A stretch of 31,268 nt of DNA from a virus: positions 1 through 31,268 of the IMG/VR virus record IMGVR_UViG_3300037189_001027. The stretch is one strand, 5' to 3'. Under the pieces are notes generated by a model. It searched no databases and was not told the DNA's origin. It saw only the letters and a program-made list of their open reading frames with translations. The first letter of the stretch is position 1, and each line of letters begins with the position of its first letter. A program made the position numbers and the translations under genes. Shown here piece by piece: positions 8,190 through 20,157 of the stretch.

Positions 8190-8633
8190 ATGAAACTCTC
8201 TCAAGCCTTTGGGGATACCACATCCCTTCGCATCAAGCCGTTTGAACTTGGTGGCAAAACCTTCAAGGTTCGCATTCCTGTCGCAAAAGAAATTGCAGAC
8301 ATGGAAGAGAGGATTGAGAAGGTAGACGAAGCTAAGTTTACTGTCCGCTACGAGAAGGCTATTGCTGGCCTTGAGGGTGAAGGTGTAGAGAAGGTTGATG
8401 GTGATGTCCTGTTTGAGGGCAAGTCCACCAAAGAGTTGATCCGTACTGCCTTGCAGGTCGAGAGCCGGATCACTGAGTTGTTCAAGTTGCTGATCCCTGT
8501 TGATGGTGAAATCTCAGACTTGACGTATGAGGACATTGAGGCCGAGTTGCCTTTCAGTGTCCAAATTGAGATGATCCGGGCTATTCAATCTGTCATCCAG
8601 CCAGGATACGGAGAAGCCCGAAAAAACTCCTAA
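8190..8633 (+). CDS. Tail assembly chaperone, G-like
   Basis: A 147-residue acidic protein starting 1 base after its neighbour. Its place between tail tube and tape measure, its size, and an in-frame slippery heptamer four codons before the stop identify it as the lambda gpG-type chaperone that coats the tape measure during tail assembly. Seen: a beta N-terminal part (LRIKPFELGGKTFKVRIPV) followed by helical acidic segments. The last codons are CGA AAA AAC TCC TAA, where A AAA AAC permits minus-one slippage into the T-like frame. Confidence 0.85.
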   Translation: MKLSQAFGDTTSLRIKPFELGGKTFKVRIPVAKEIADMEERIEKVDEAKFTVRYEKAIAGLEGEGVEKVDGDVLFEGKSTKELIRTALQVESRITELFKLLIPVDGEISDLTYEDIEAELPFSVQIEMIRAIQSVIQPGYGEARKNS

Positions 8634-8686
8634 GGGACACTCACGCTCAGGCTCGGGCTTATGTCTGGGCTCACGGTGGGTGTCCT
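8621..8686 (+). promoter_or_regulatory. Programmed minus-one ribosomal frameshift signal
   Basis: The heptamer A AAA AAC (8621-8627) sits in the correct zero-frame phase (CGA AAA AAC). After a 5-base spacer comes a stem: AGGGACACTCAC (8633-8644) pairs with GTGGGTGTCCT (8676-8686), 11 pairs with one bulged G and one G-T wobble. A further inner pairing of GCTCAG with CTGGGC extends it. Heptamer, spacer length and stimulatory structure match classic frameshift sites. Confidence 0.9.
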
Positions 8687-8974
8687 GACCAGATACCGTC
8701 GGATGAAATGACCAACATTGAGATCATGATTCACGACGGAATTATCGGGAATAAGGCCACGCTTCTGGCTTTGAGCGGGTTCGCTACTGGCAACCTCAAT
8801 GCAAAGCTAAAGCAGGGGGCCAAGTCTTTTGGCATCTCTGACATTCTTCCTTCTACGCATGAGTACATAATTCCTCCGCTGACAGAGGAAGAGCAAAAAG
8901 CGCAGGCCAAGGAATCTCTTTTGAGGTTCATGGCGCAGGCCCCTGGAGCCGAAAGGATGTTCAGTGGAACGTAA
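8627..8974 (+). CDS. T-like extension of the tail assembly chaperone, made by minus-one frameshift (GT fusion)
   Basis: After slippage at 8621-8627, reading continues from CTC at 8627 with no stop to 8974, adding 115 residues to the first 146 of the G-like protein (261 in all). An ATG at 8708 in this frame gives an 88-residue reading, but it lacks a good ribosome-binding site and would leave an unexplained 74-base gap. The frameshift product explains the open frame from 8627 onward. In lambda the gpGT form recruits tail tube protein to the chaperoned tape measure. The reading overlaps the next gene's GTG start by 11 bases. Confidence 0.85.
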   Translation, partial: LLRDTHAQARAYVWAHGGCPDQIPSDEMTNIEIMIHDGIIGNKATLLALSGFATGNLNAKLKQGAKSFGISDILPSTHEYIIPPLTEEEQKAQAKESLLRFMAQAPGAERMFSGT

Positions 8975-9431
8975 AGTCTACAGGCTTGAGGGCTTTGAAG
9001 AGCTTGAGCAGCAGCTCATGCAACTCGGCAAAGCCTATCGTACTGACACGGTGGCGAGGCGGACCCTTGTCAAAGCTGCAGAAGCCGCTATGAAGCCTGT
9101 GGAGGATATGACTCGACAGACTGCTCCTTATGACTCAACCAGCAGCGGACCTATCCACCTGAGAGACACGGTTCGTCTGGATGCGCGTATTCCTAACGGT
9201 CGAGACAAGATGTCCGACTATGTGAGCGATGACGATGCGGCCATTGCGGTAGTTAGTGTGAAGAAGTCTGCTGTGTCTTTGGCGCAAGAGTTTGGGACCA
9301 AAAAACTCAATCCTCAACCGTTCCTTCGGCTTTCACTCAGCACGCAGGCCACTTCAGTTCTTTCCATCCTAAAGACTGAACTTGCAAGGATAATCCCGGA
9401 GTACGCAGCGAGTCTTAGAAGGAAGAAGTAA
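8964..9431 (+). CDS. HK97 gp10-like tail protein
   Basis: A 155-residue protein with a GTG start at 8964 behind GAAAGGA. The HK97 gp10 family layout is visible: a long N-terminal helix (FEELEQQLMQLGKAYRTDTV), APYDSTSSGPIHLRDTV in the middle, and a SLAQEFGTKKLNPQPFLR block matching the family's E-F-G-T...P-F-R signature. These proteins act in head-tail joining or tail completion. Here it follows the chaperones rather than preceding the tail tube, which is atypical. It ends with a TAATG overlap into the tape measure. Confidence 0.8.
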   Translation: MERKVYRLEGFEELEQQLMQLGKAYRTDTVARRTLVKAAEAAMKPVEDMTRQTAPYDSTSSGPIHLRDTVRLDARIPNGRDKMSDYVSDDDAAIAVVSVKKSAVSLAQEFGTKKLNPQPFLRLSLSTQATSVLSILKTELARIIPEYAASLRRKK

Positions 9432-12334
9432 TGGCATCAAATAATATCGCTCGACTTGGGGTTGTCCTCGGGATCGACACGGCGGTCTTTAGCGCAGATA
9501 TTGATAAAGCCATTTCTGAGAATCGGCGGTTTGGCCGGGAGATGAAGCGCGGCAGTGAAGCCGCAATGCAAGAGGCTCTGAACCTCAAGTACGCTACTGA
9601 AGATTACGGCAAGGAAGTATCAAGGCTCGCCCAGGTTGAGCGTCAGTTGGCGACGGGCCGCATGTCGATGGCCCATGATACGGTCAAGCAGGCACTCAGG
9701 GACCAAGCAAAGGCTTACGATGACGCTGTAGCGGCTGCCAAGCGTCTCCAGCAGGCCCAGGCTATAGACAAGGACGTCCAGGCTCTCAAGTACGCCACAG
9801 AGGACTACGGCAAGACCCTGACGAAGGTTCAGATCATTGAGCGTGAGATCGCCAATGGCAAATACCGCACTGCCACTGATGATCAGAAGAAGCGACTGCT
9901 TGATCAGGCTCGGGCCTATGACGCTGTTGCAGTCTCTGCTCAGAAGGTTGTAAACGTACAAGGCAAGTTGACAGACCAGCAGAGGATGGCACTGTCGTAT
10001 CAGACGACGGACATCGTTACCTCGTTGGTCAGCGGGCAAAACCCGTTCATGGTTTTGATGCAGCAAGGTGGTCAGCTTAAAGACCAGTTCGGTGGCGTTG
10101 GGAATGTATTTAGGGCTATTGGTCAGACACTGACGCCAATGCGGCTACTTATTGGTGGAGTGGCTACTGCGTTTGGAGCACTAGCTATTGCTGCTTACAA
10201 AGGCGCAGATGAATCTTCAAAGTTACGTGACTCGTTAATTTTGACGGGGAACTATGCAAACATATCTGCTGGTCAGTACAGGGATTTGGCTCTAAGCATT
10301 AGTAATGACTACAACGTGGCGATTGGAGATACAAAAGATATTCTTAACGCAGTTATTTCTTCAGGAAAGTTTACTGATACTTCTCTGTCTTCTGTTGCAA
10401 GAGCAATTTCAATTATTGCCAAGATTTCTGGAGAAAGCGCATCACAGGTCGCAAGCAAGCTGATTCCAAGCCTTGATGGAAGTGCCTCTTCTGCTAAGCG
10501 ACTTAATGACCAATACAATTTCCTTACGCTGGCTCAATACAAACAAATTGAGGCATTAGAAAAACAAGGCAAATTGCAAGATGCAATTAGGATCAAAGCC
10601 GACGCTTTGACTGCGGCAAAGGTCAGCCAACGTCGAGAACTTGGTGTTCTTGAGCGTTCTTGGGAAGCTCTGAAAAAAGCAGCATCTGATACTTGGGATG
10701 CGATGCTTGGTCTTGGAAGAAAAGAATCTACGGAAGCCGGGCTTAAAAGAGTTTCTGAGGCTCTTAAACTAAATACAGAAGACTTAGAAATACAGAAAAA
10801 AAATCCTGTAGCTACAGCTATATTGATGGAGGAAAGGATGAGACTGCTTGCGGAGCAGTCTTCATTGCAAGAAATTGAAAGGATGCGAAAGGCATCTGCT
10901 TCTAAGTCTGCTGAAGAAAGAGGCAAGATTGATCTATACGCCAATGCTGGAGGCTTATCTACTCAGCGATCTATTGATGACGCAGTAGCCAAGCAAAGGC
11001 TTGAGAACTTCAAGACCCAGCAAAGTCTTATGGCCGATGCTGAAGTTCTGGCTTTTGCCGAATCAAACTCCAAGATTGAAGCGGCAAGGCTTGAGAGAGA
11101 CAAAAAGAATAGAGATCAAAACTCAGTATTTGCTGCTCAGAACGAAGCTGAGTACCATCAGACTGTTATTGCTTCTCGCTTAGGTCTGTCTCAGAAACTC
11201 ATGGAGATTCAGCAAAAGCGCGATCTCATGGGTCTTGATCTTAGGAAGCAGCAGATCGAACAAGAGTTCAATATCCGCTTCAATCAAGAGACTGAGATTG
11301 GCAAGGTTGAGGCCGAGCGCGATAAGAAGATTGCGCTGGCTAGGCTTAATCTTCAGAAAAAGAACATCGAAGAGCGTAATCTGTACGCCAAGGAAAACGA
11401 TACTGCTTTGGCTGCGGAGATTGTCGGCATCGAAGCTGACGCAAATAGGCAGATTGAATCAATCCGTCTGAATAGGTTTATTAACCTTCAGAACGCAGTC
11501 CAAGAATTTAGAGACGAAACAGATAGAGATCGGGCGTCCGCTAGTGCGGCTGAAATGCAGGCAGCACAAGCATTGGCTTCTGAGATTGATCAGAAGTTCT
11601 TGTCTGTTGCTCAAGACCGTGCAAGTCTGCAAATTCAGATGGACATGGTTAACCTGTCTGAGAAGGATCGCAATCTTGCGCTAAACAGATTGCAGACAGA
11701 ACAAGAGATCGCCGCAATCAAGAGAAATCAAAACCTCACTGAAACGGACAAGCAAGCAGCTATTGAGCGGGTCAAGAATCTTGGCTTGCAAAGGGACAAC
11801 TTGATCCTGATGCAGGAAGAGATGAAGAAGGTTGGCGAAGTCAACAACGCTATCTTTGGCAACATGGAGAAAGCGTTGGAGAACTTTGTTCGCACTGGCA
11901 AGTTTTCGTTTAAGGATTTCGCTAGGTCAGTCATCCAAGACTTGATAATGATCCAGTTGAAGTCGGCGGCTACTTCAATCCTTCGCACGATTATTGGCGC
12001 GGCCACGGGCAATCCTATGATGATGCTGCCGTCATCTACTGGACAGTACGGAGTTGGGCCTACAGGATTTGCCAATGGTGGCGATCCACAACCTCATAGA
12101 GCAGCATTGGTCGGTGAGCGTGGGCCTGAATTGTTTGTCCCACAAACGGCAGGGACCATCATTCCAAATAATGCTCTTGGAAGCCTGGGCGGAACTCAAA
12201 TCATTAACAACTACAACATCCAAGCGATTGACGTAAAGAGCTTTGAGGATAGGATCATGGGCAGCAACAAGGCTGTCTGGGCTGCGAACTCTTATGCCAA
12301 TAAATCATTGGCTATTGGCCGGGGAAGAGCGTAA
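9431..12334 (+). CDS. Tail tape measure protein
   Basis: A 967-residue protein that sets tail length. At about 1.5 angstrom per residue it implies a tail near 145 nm (inference). Residues about 190-222 contain YQTTDIVTSLVSGQNPFMVL, followed by MQQGGQLKDQFGG, the conserved block of lambda gpH-like tape measures. A hydrophobic segment follows near 238-257 (LLIGGVATAFGALAIAAY). Residues 450-800 are mostly charged coiled coil. The C terminus has FKDFARSVIQDLIMIQLK and VGERGPELFVPQTAGTI, common to the family. Residues 52 and 119 begin two copies of a 67-residue repeat (LKYATEDYGK). Confidence 0.95.
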   Translation: MASNNIARLGVVLGIDTAVFSADIDKAISENRRFGREMKRGSEAAMQEALNLKYATEDYGKEVSRLAQVERQLATGRMSMAHDTVKQALRDQAKAYDDAVAAAKRLQQAQAIDKDVQALKYATEDYGKTLTKVQIIEREIANGKYRTATDDQKKRLLDQARAYDAVAVSAQKVVNVQGKLTDQQRMALSYQTTDIVTSLVSGQNPFMVLMQQGGQLKDQFGGVGNVFRAIGQTLTPMRLLIGGVATAFGALAIAAYKGADESSKLRDSLILTGNYANISAGQYRDLALSISNDYNVAIGDTKDILNAVISSGKFTDTSLSSVARAISIIAKISGESASQVASKLIPSLDGSASSAKRLNDQYNFLTLAQYKQIEALEKQGKLQDAIRIKADALTAAKVSQRRELGVLERSWEALKKAASDTWDAMLGLGRKESTEAGLKRVSEALKLNTEDLEIQKKNPVATAILMEERMRLLAEQSSLQEIERMRKASASKSAEERGKIDLYANAGGLSTQRSIDDAVAKQRLENFKTQQSLMADAEVLAFAESNSKIEAARLERDKKNRDQNSVFAAQNEAEYHQTVIASRLGLSQKLMEIQQKRDLMGLDLRKQQIEQEFNIRFNQETEIGKVEAERDKKIALARLNLQKKNIEERNLYAKENDTALAAEIVGIEADANRQIESIRLNRFINLQNAVQEFRDETDRDRASASAAEMQAAQALASEIDQKFLSVAQDRASLQIQMDMVNLSEKDRNLALNRLQTEQEIAAIKRNQNLTETDKQAAIERVKNLGLQRDNLILMQEEMKKVGEVNNAIFGNMEKALENFVRTGKFSFKDFARSVIQDLIMIQLKSAATSILRTIIGAATGNPMMMLPSSTGQYGVGPTGFANGGDPQPHRAALVGERGPELFVPQTAGTIIPNNALGSLGGTQIINNYNIQAIDVKSFEDRIMGSNKAVWAANSYANKSLAIGRGRA

Positions 12335-12966
12335 TGTCATTCCAAACCATATTTGAGATTCAACAGTCAATGACTGTGAACAACCGGCGTAACGTCGGCC
12401 AGCAGGTGTCTCGCTCTGGATACTTGCGGACTGCCCAGTACCTTACCACTGTTCCCTGGGTGTTCACGGTTACACCACACAATTTTCTATACTATCCGCA
12501 AGCAAGGTCAATTATTCAGACGATTGACAACCTCGACAGGCAACTTTCTGAGCGGGTAATTTTCACATCAACATCTAACGTATCTTGGTTTACAAAGTAT
12601 CAAGGGGATATTTCTTCTCCTGTGTTTACTTTGGCAGCGACTCCAGCCACTAATGCAACTACCATTTCCGTAAACGTAACTACAGGAACTGGTTTTGCGT
12701 TAAAGGCCGGTGATTTCATTATGATTGGTGGTTACACATATAAGGTAACGGCAGACGTTACTAGAGCGACAAGTCCAAAGTCTGTAACCATACATCGCCC
12801 CATTATTGGAAGCCCAACGTCTGGCGCTACTGTGTTTGTCGGAAATGATGTTTCATTTAACGTAAAAGCTGAGTCTTGCCCAACTTATACATTGACTCCG
12901 ATGACAAATGGAGCATTCGTAAACTGGGATGGTCCTTTCGTGTTTAGGGAAGATATAACACCATGA
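12334..12966 (+). CDS. Minor tail / distal tail protein, position of lambda gpM
   Basis: A 210-residue, beta-rich protein overlapping the tape measure stop (TAATG). Residues 1-85 hold an all-beta module with PWVFTVTPHNFLYYPQ. Residues about 100-170 form a Thr/Val-rich insertion ending near IIGSPTSGATVFVGND, resembling a small carbohydrate-binding-like beta domain. Its position between tape measure and tip hub suggests a distal tail ring protein. No decisive motif is recognised, so the role is inferred from order. Confidence 0.6.
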   Translation: MSFQTIFEIQQSMTVNNRRNVGQQVSRSGYLRTAQYLTTVPWVFTVTPHNFLYYPQARSIIQTIDNLDRQLSERVIFTSTSNVSWFTKYQGDISSPVFTLAATPATNATTISVNVTTGTGFALKAGDFIMIGGYTYKVTADVTRATSPKSVTIHRPIIGSPTSGATVFVGNDVSFNVKAESCPTYTLTPMTNGAFVNWDGPFVFREDITP

Positions 12967-13616
12967 CTACAACGATGGATGCGCTTTCTAGCGCAAGCAT
13001 TAGACATACCGAGTTTGTTCGCCTTACTACTGCAAGCGTAACGCTCAACTTCTGTAGTGCTGGTGGAAGTATTACTGTTGGAGGAATTACGTTTACTGGC
13101 GTTTATCAGCTATTGAACGTCAGCGACATTCCTCAAGATATCAAAAGCACATCGGACGATGTTTCTATTAGCCTTACAGGCTTAGACCCGGCAGATATTG
13201 TTTATGTCCTTGGCGCTGACGTAAAGGGAAGTAAGGTAGAAATCTGGCGCGGGTTCTTGGATTCCAATAATCAGGTCATAACGACACCGACTACGCAATT
13301 CTTTCGGCGTTATACGGGTTTTGTTAACAGCGTCAGTATCAATGAAGAATTTGATGAACAGAACAGAATGCGGATTGCGACGATTACGCTGGCCTGCACA
13401 TCGTTCAGAAGGATTCTAGAAACCAGAATTGCAAGCCTAAGAACCAATCAGAAATCCTGGCAGTTCTTTTATCCTAGCGACACATCCATGAATCGTGTGG
13501 CTCAGATCAGTAACCAATACTTTGACTTCGGCAAACCTCCTCAAACAGGAAGCGTGAGTGATCCAGATACTGGCGTTGGAAGCACATACAACCCGATTGA
13601 AAGTGCTGGCGCATGA
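12963..13616 (+). CDS. Tail tip / baseplate hub-like protein, position of lambda gpL
   Basis: A 217-residue protein overlapping the previous gene by ATGA. It has an N-terminal beta domain, VEIWRGFLDSNNQVI in the middle, and a C-terminal QFFYPSDTSMNRVAQISNQY segment followed by DFGKP. The pattern of a described substrate loop plus 'F.P.D..M..V....N....G' recalls DUF2163/BR0599-type hub proteins. Unlike lambda gpL, no C-terminal four-cysteine iron-sulphur site is visible. Probably part of the tail tip complex next to the gpJ-like protein. Confidence 0.6.
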   Translation: MTTTMDALSSASIRHTEFVRLTTASVTLNFCSAGGSITVGGITFTGVYQLLNVSDIPQDIKSTSDDVSISLTGLDPADIVYVLGADVKGSKVEIWRGFLDSNNQVITTPTTQFFRRYTGFVNSVSINEEFDEQNRMRIATITLACTSFRRILETRIASLRTNQKSWQFFYPSDTSMNRVAQISNQYFDFGKPPQTGSVSDPDTGVGSTYNPIESAGA

Positions 13617-14053
13617 TAAGACTAGCCAACAAGTTCGACATTGCCGCGTGTACTGAGATGATCAGGAATTATGCGGAAGAGTCTCCTGTTGAAATACTAA
13701 AAGACACAAAGCATCACAATGATAAATACATCCGTGAGATGCTGGAGAGTTTAATTATTGGTAGAGGATTTGTTTTAGTAGATGACCAGATGAGAGGCAT
13801 GTTGGCGGCAATCATCGCTCCTAACTTCTGGTGCCCAACCGTCTCAGAGGTCAAAGAGGTTGCTTGGTGGGTACATCCAGATCATAGGCAAGGAACAATA
13901 GGCGGAAGGTTGTTCTTTGAGTTTGTTAAGCATTCTGAGATGCTTGTCAAGCAAAAACGTGCGGAGATTGTATGCGCATCTCTTATGCACACAAGCCAAG
14001 TGCATGAACTGCCTGGGTTCAAGAAGATAGAAATGACGTTTGTTAAGGAATAA
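13613..14053 (+). CDS. GNAT-family N-acetyltransferase in tail operon
   Basis: A 146-residue protein with the GNAT acetyl-CoA binding motif A near residues 85-99 (VHPDHRQGTIGGRLF), preceded by the beta strand VKEVAWW, and a C-terminal VHELPGFKKIEMTFVK typical of the last strands. GNAT enzymes transfer an acetyl group from acetyl-CoA to an amine. The substrate is unknown. It overlaps the upstream gene by ATGA and lies directly before the gpJ-like gene, where lambda has the gpK peptidase and gpI. It may modify a tail tip or host protein (inference). Confidence 0.8.
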   Translation: MIRLANKFDIAACTEMIRNYAEESPVEILKDTKHHNDKYIREMLESLIIGRGFVLVDDQMRGMLAAIIAPNFWCPTVSEVKEVAWWVHPDHRQGTIGGRLFFEFVKHSEMLVKQKRAEIVCASLMHTSQVHELPGFKKIEMTFVKE

Positions 14054-14055
14054 AG

Positions 14056-16287
14056 ATGCCAGCAACCATTACCGCTGCGTTGATAATGTATGGAAATTTG
14101 GCATATGCGACTGCCGTATTTGTTACAAACGTCATTATTACTGCTGCATCCTCATTTGTGCTTGGAAGAATTGTCAGCACAATGGCCGATAAAGGTCAGG
14201 ATTCCGGCGTAAGACAACAGATTCCGCCATCGTCCACAAACTCCATTCCAGTAGTTTATGGTGAGGCTTGGCTAGGCGGTGCTTTTGTTGACGCAGTGCT
14301 TTCTACCGACCAGAAGACCATGTATTACGTCATGGTCATTTCCCATATCTCAACTAATGGACAATTTACATACGACAGGACAAAGTTTTATTACGGAGAC
14401 CGTTTAATTACTTTTGATACTACGGACACCACAAAAGTTGTGTCATTAACTGACGGTAGTGGTAACGTAGATACAAAGATCAACGGAAATATGTATGTAA
14501 ATCTTTACACATCAAACACTTCTGGCACTATCACAAACGTAACTGGTGCGGCCCCATCCACCGTTATGGGCGGCACTGACATTACTTCCACACTTCGCTG
14601 GCCTGCGTCCGGTCGGCAGATGAACGGACTTGCCTTTGCTATTGTCAAACTGATTTACAACCAAGAGGCAGGAACAACTGGACTACAACCTTTGACGTTT
14701 AAGGTTAGCCACAACCTCAACTCAACAGGCGCAGCAAAGCCTGGGGATGTACTGTATGACTACCTGACAAGTGTGAAGTACGGTGCTGCGGTTCCTGTTG
14801 CTAACGTCAACTCTACTGAGTGCGCTGCCCTCAATACCTACTCAGATCAAACGATCCCCTACACGCCTAGTGGAGGCGGTTCTGCTACGCAAGCGAGGTA
14901 CAGAATCAATGGAGTAATTGATACAGCCAAACCAGTTTTGGACAACATTGACAAAATCGTCAGTGCTTGCGATTCATGGTTGGCTTATCAAGCTACCACG
15001 GCGCAGTGGATGCCAATCATCAACAAGTCAGAAACTGCGGCATTTGCATTTAACGACACAAACATCATTGGCTCCATGAAGGTGTCGATGACAGACCTGT
15101 TGAGCAACATCAATCATATTGAACTTAGCTTCCCGTTTAAGAGCAACAAGGATCAACCCGAGTACGTATACCAAGAGTTGACTACTGGTCTTTATCCTAA
15201 TGAACCAGACAACAAGACAAACGTGACGCTTGATCTTGTAAATGACTCAGTACAGGCACAATACTTAGCCAACAGAATTTTGCTTCAGTCTAGAGATGAT
15301 ATTGCTGTGTCATTTAGTACGGCATATACAGGCATCCAAGTTAACGTCGGCGAGGTTGTTTCCGTAACGAATACAGACTATGGATGGTCAAGCAAGCTAT
15401 TCAGAGTGATGAAGGTCTCTGAGGCGTCTTTGCCTGATGGCAATCTGGGCGCTCAGTTTGATCTTTTGGAGTACAACGATTCCTTGTATGCCAATCCGTC
15501 TATCACTCAATACGCTGCGGTTTCAAACACTAATAATATTCCGGCACCAGACTTCTTCTCTGCTCTGTCTGCTCCTACAGTAGGGGATCAACTTCCTAAC
15601 AGTAGTCCTGCCACGTTCTCAGTATCTTGCACGATGCCAACTACAGGACGGGTCACGGCAGTCAAATTGTTCTACACAACTTCGGCATCTCCGTCATCTT
15701 CTGATTGGCAGGTCTGGACAGAACAAACAACCACAGACTCTGCTCCATTCACTAATGGCTCTGTCGTAAAGTTTACTAACGTGGTTCTTCCTATCGGGAA
15801 TTACTATTTCTCTTTCCAAGTGTCCAATGATATTGGAACAAGTGCTTTAAGCCCAGCAAGTTCTGTCCTCGCTTGGCAGCCTGGGTCAACTGCCGGTGTT
15901 GTTGCCAACTTCAGCGGATCAGCTTTTGATTCTCAGTTGTCTCCTACATCAGCGACTGCCACGTTACGTTTTGCGTCAGATGGGACTATTCAAGAATCAT
16001 CTGCTGGAGGGGCGTTCTCAACGATTGGCAACTGGTATCTGCCAACCACAACCAACATTGGATCGACTCCGGGTTATTGGTTGTACGCAACGCTTACCTC
16101 TGGAACTTTGACTTCTGGCACTACTGGCTCATGGATTAAGTTAGATGCGAACAGAGACTACACCTGCACAAGAGCGTCAACTGGCATGACCGCAGCATAT
16201 TTGAGTTTCCAAATTTCAAGCGCTTCTGGCGGAACTCCTGTTATTGGATACGGCACGGGAGAAGTGGTTGCTTTGGTGGAAGTGTGA
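14056..16287 (+). CDS. gpJ-like tail tip / host specificity protein
   Basis: A 743-residue protein with AAGG upstream of the ATG. A hydrophobic N-terminal segment (residues 15-40, AYATAVFVTNVIITAASSFV) resembles lambda gpI-type tail assembly tails and is followed by PPSSTNSIPVVYGEAWLGGA, typical of gpJ-like hubs. Residues about 160-500 contain the hub domains (DITSTLRWPASGRQMNGLAF, then VGEVVSVTNTDYGW). A fibronectin type III-like domain spans about 500-610, with a beta-rich C terminus after it. It probably forms the tail tip and carries or links the receptor-binding fibres encoded downstream. Confidence 0.85.
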   Translation: MPATITAALIMYGNLAYATAVFVTNVIITAASSFVLGRIVSTMADKGQDSGVRQQIPPSSTNSIPVVYGEAWLGGAFVDAVLSTDQKTMYYVMVISHISTNGQFTYDRTKFYYGDRLITFDTTDTTKVVSLTDGSGNVDTKINGNMYVNLYTSNTSGTITNVTGAAPSTVMGGTDITSTLRWPASGRQMNGLAFAIVKLIYNQEAGTTGLQPLTFKVSHNLNSTGAAKPGDVLYDYLTSVKYGAAVPVANVNSTECAALNTYSDQTIPYTPSGGGSATQARYRINGVIDTAKPVLDNIDKIVSACDSWLAYQATTAQWMPIINKSETAAFAFNDTNIIGSMKVSMTDLLSNINHIELSFPFKSNKDQPEYVYQELTTGLYPNEPDNKTNVTLDLVNDSVQAQYLANRILLQSRDDIAVSFSTAYTGIQVNVGEVVSVTNTDYGWSSKLFRVMKVSEASLPDGNLGAQFDLLEYNDSLYANPSITQYAAVSNTNNIPAPDFFSALSAPTVGDQLPNSSPATFSVSCTMPTTGRVTAVKLFYTTSASPSSSDWQVWTEQTTTDSAPFTNGSVVKFTNVVLPIGNYYFSFQVSNDIGTSALSPASSVLAWQPGSTAGVVANFSGSAFDSQLSPTSATATLRFASDGTIQESSAGGAFSTIGNWYLPTTTNIGSTPGYWLYATLTSGTLTSGTTGSWIKLDANRDYTCTRASTGMTAAYLSFQISSASGGTPVIGYGTGEVVALVEV

Positions 16288-16316
16288 TAGCATTTCCATA
16301 TAAGACACCATAGACC

Positions 16317-16334
16317 GTCCGCTAGTTAGTGGAC
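16317..16334 (+). other. Small hairpin in the gap between tail tip and fibre genes
   Basis: The 63-base gap 16288-16350 contains GTCCGCT AGTT AGTGGAC, a 7-base-pair stem with one G-T wobble. No T tract follows, so it is not a typical terminator. TATAAG at 16300-16305 resembles a minus-10 box, but no minus-35 at standard spacing is clear. It could be a weak regulatory or RNA-processing element. Confidence 0.3.
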
Positions 16335-16350
16335 ATCATCGGGAATCGAT

Positions 16351-20155
<3,805 letters not shown>

Positions 20156-20157
20156 GA

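Noticed and set aside
8708-8974. Independent 88-residue gene starting at ATG 8708
   Set aside because: No good ribosome-binding site, and the frame is open back to the slippery heptamer. The frameshift explanation accounts for the whole region.
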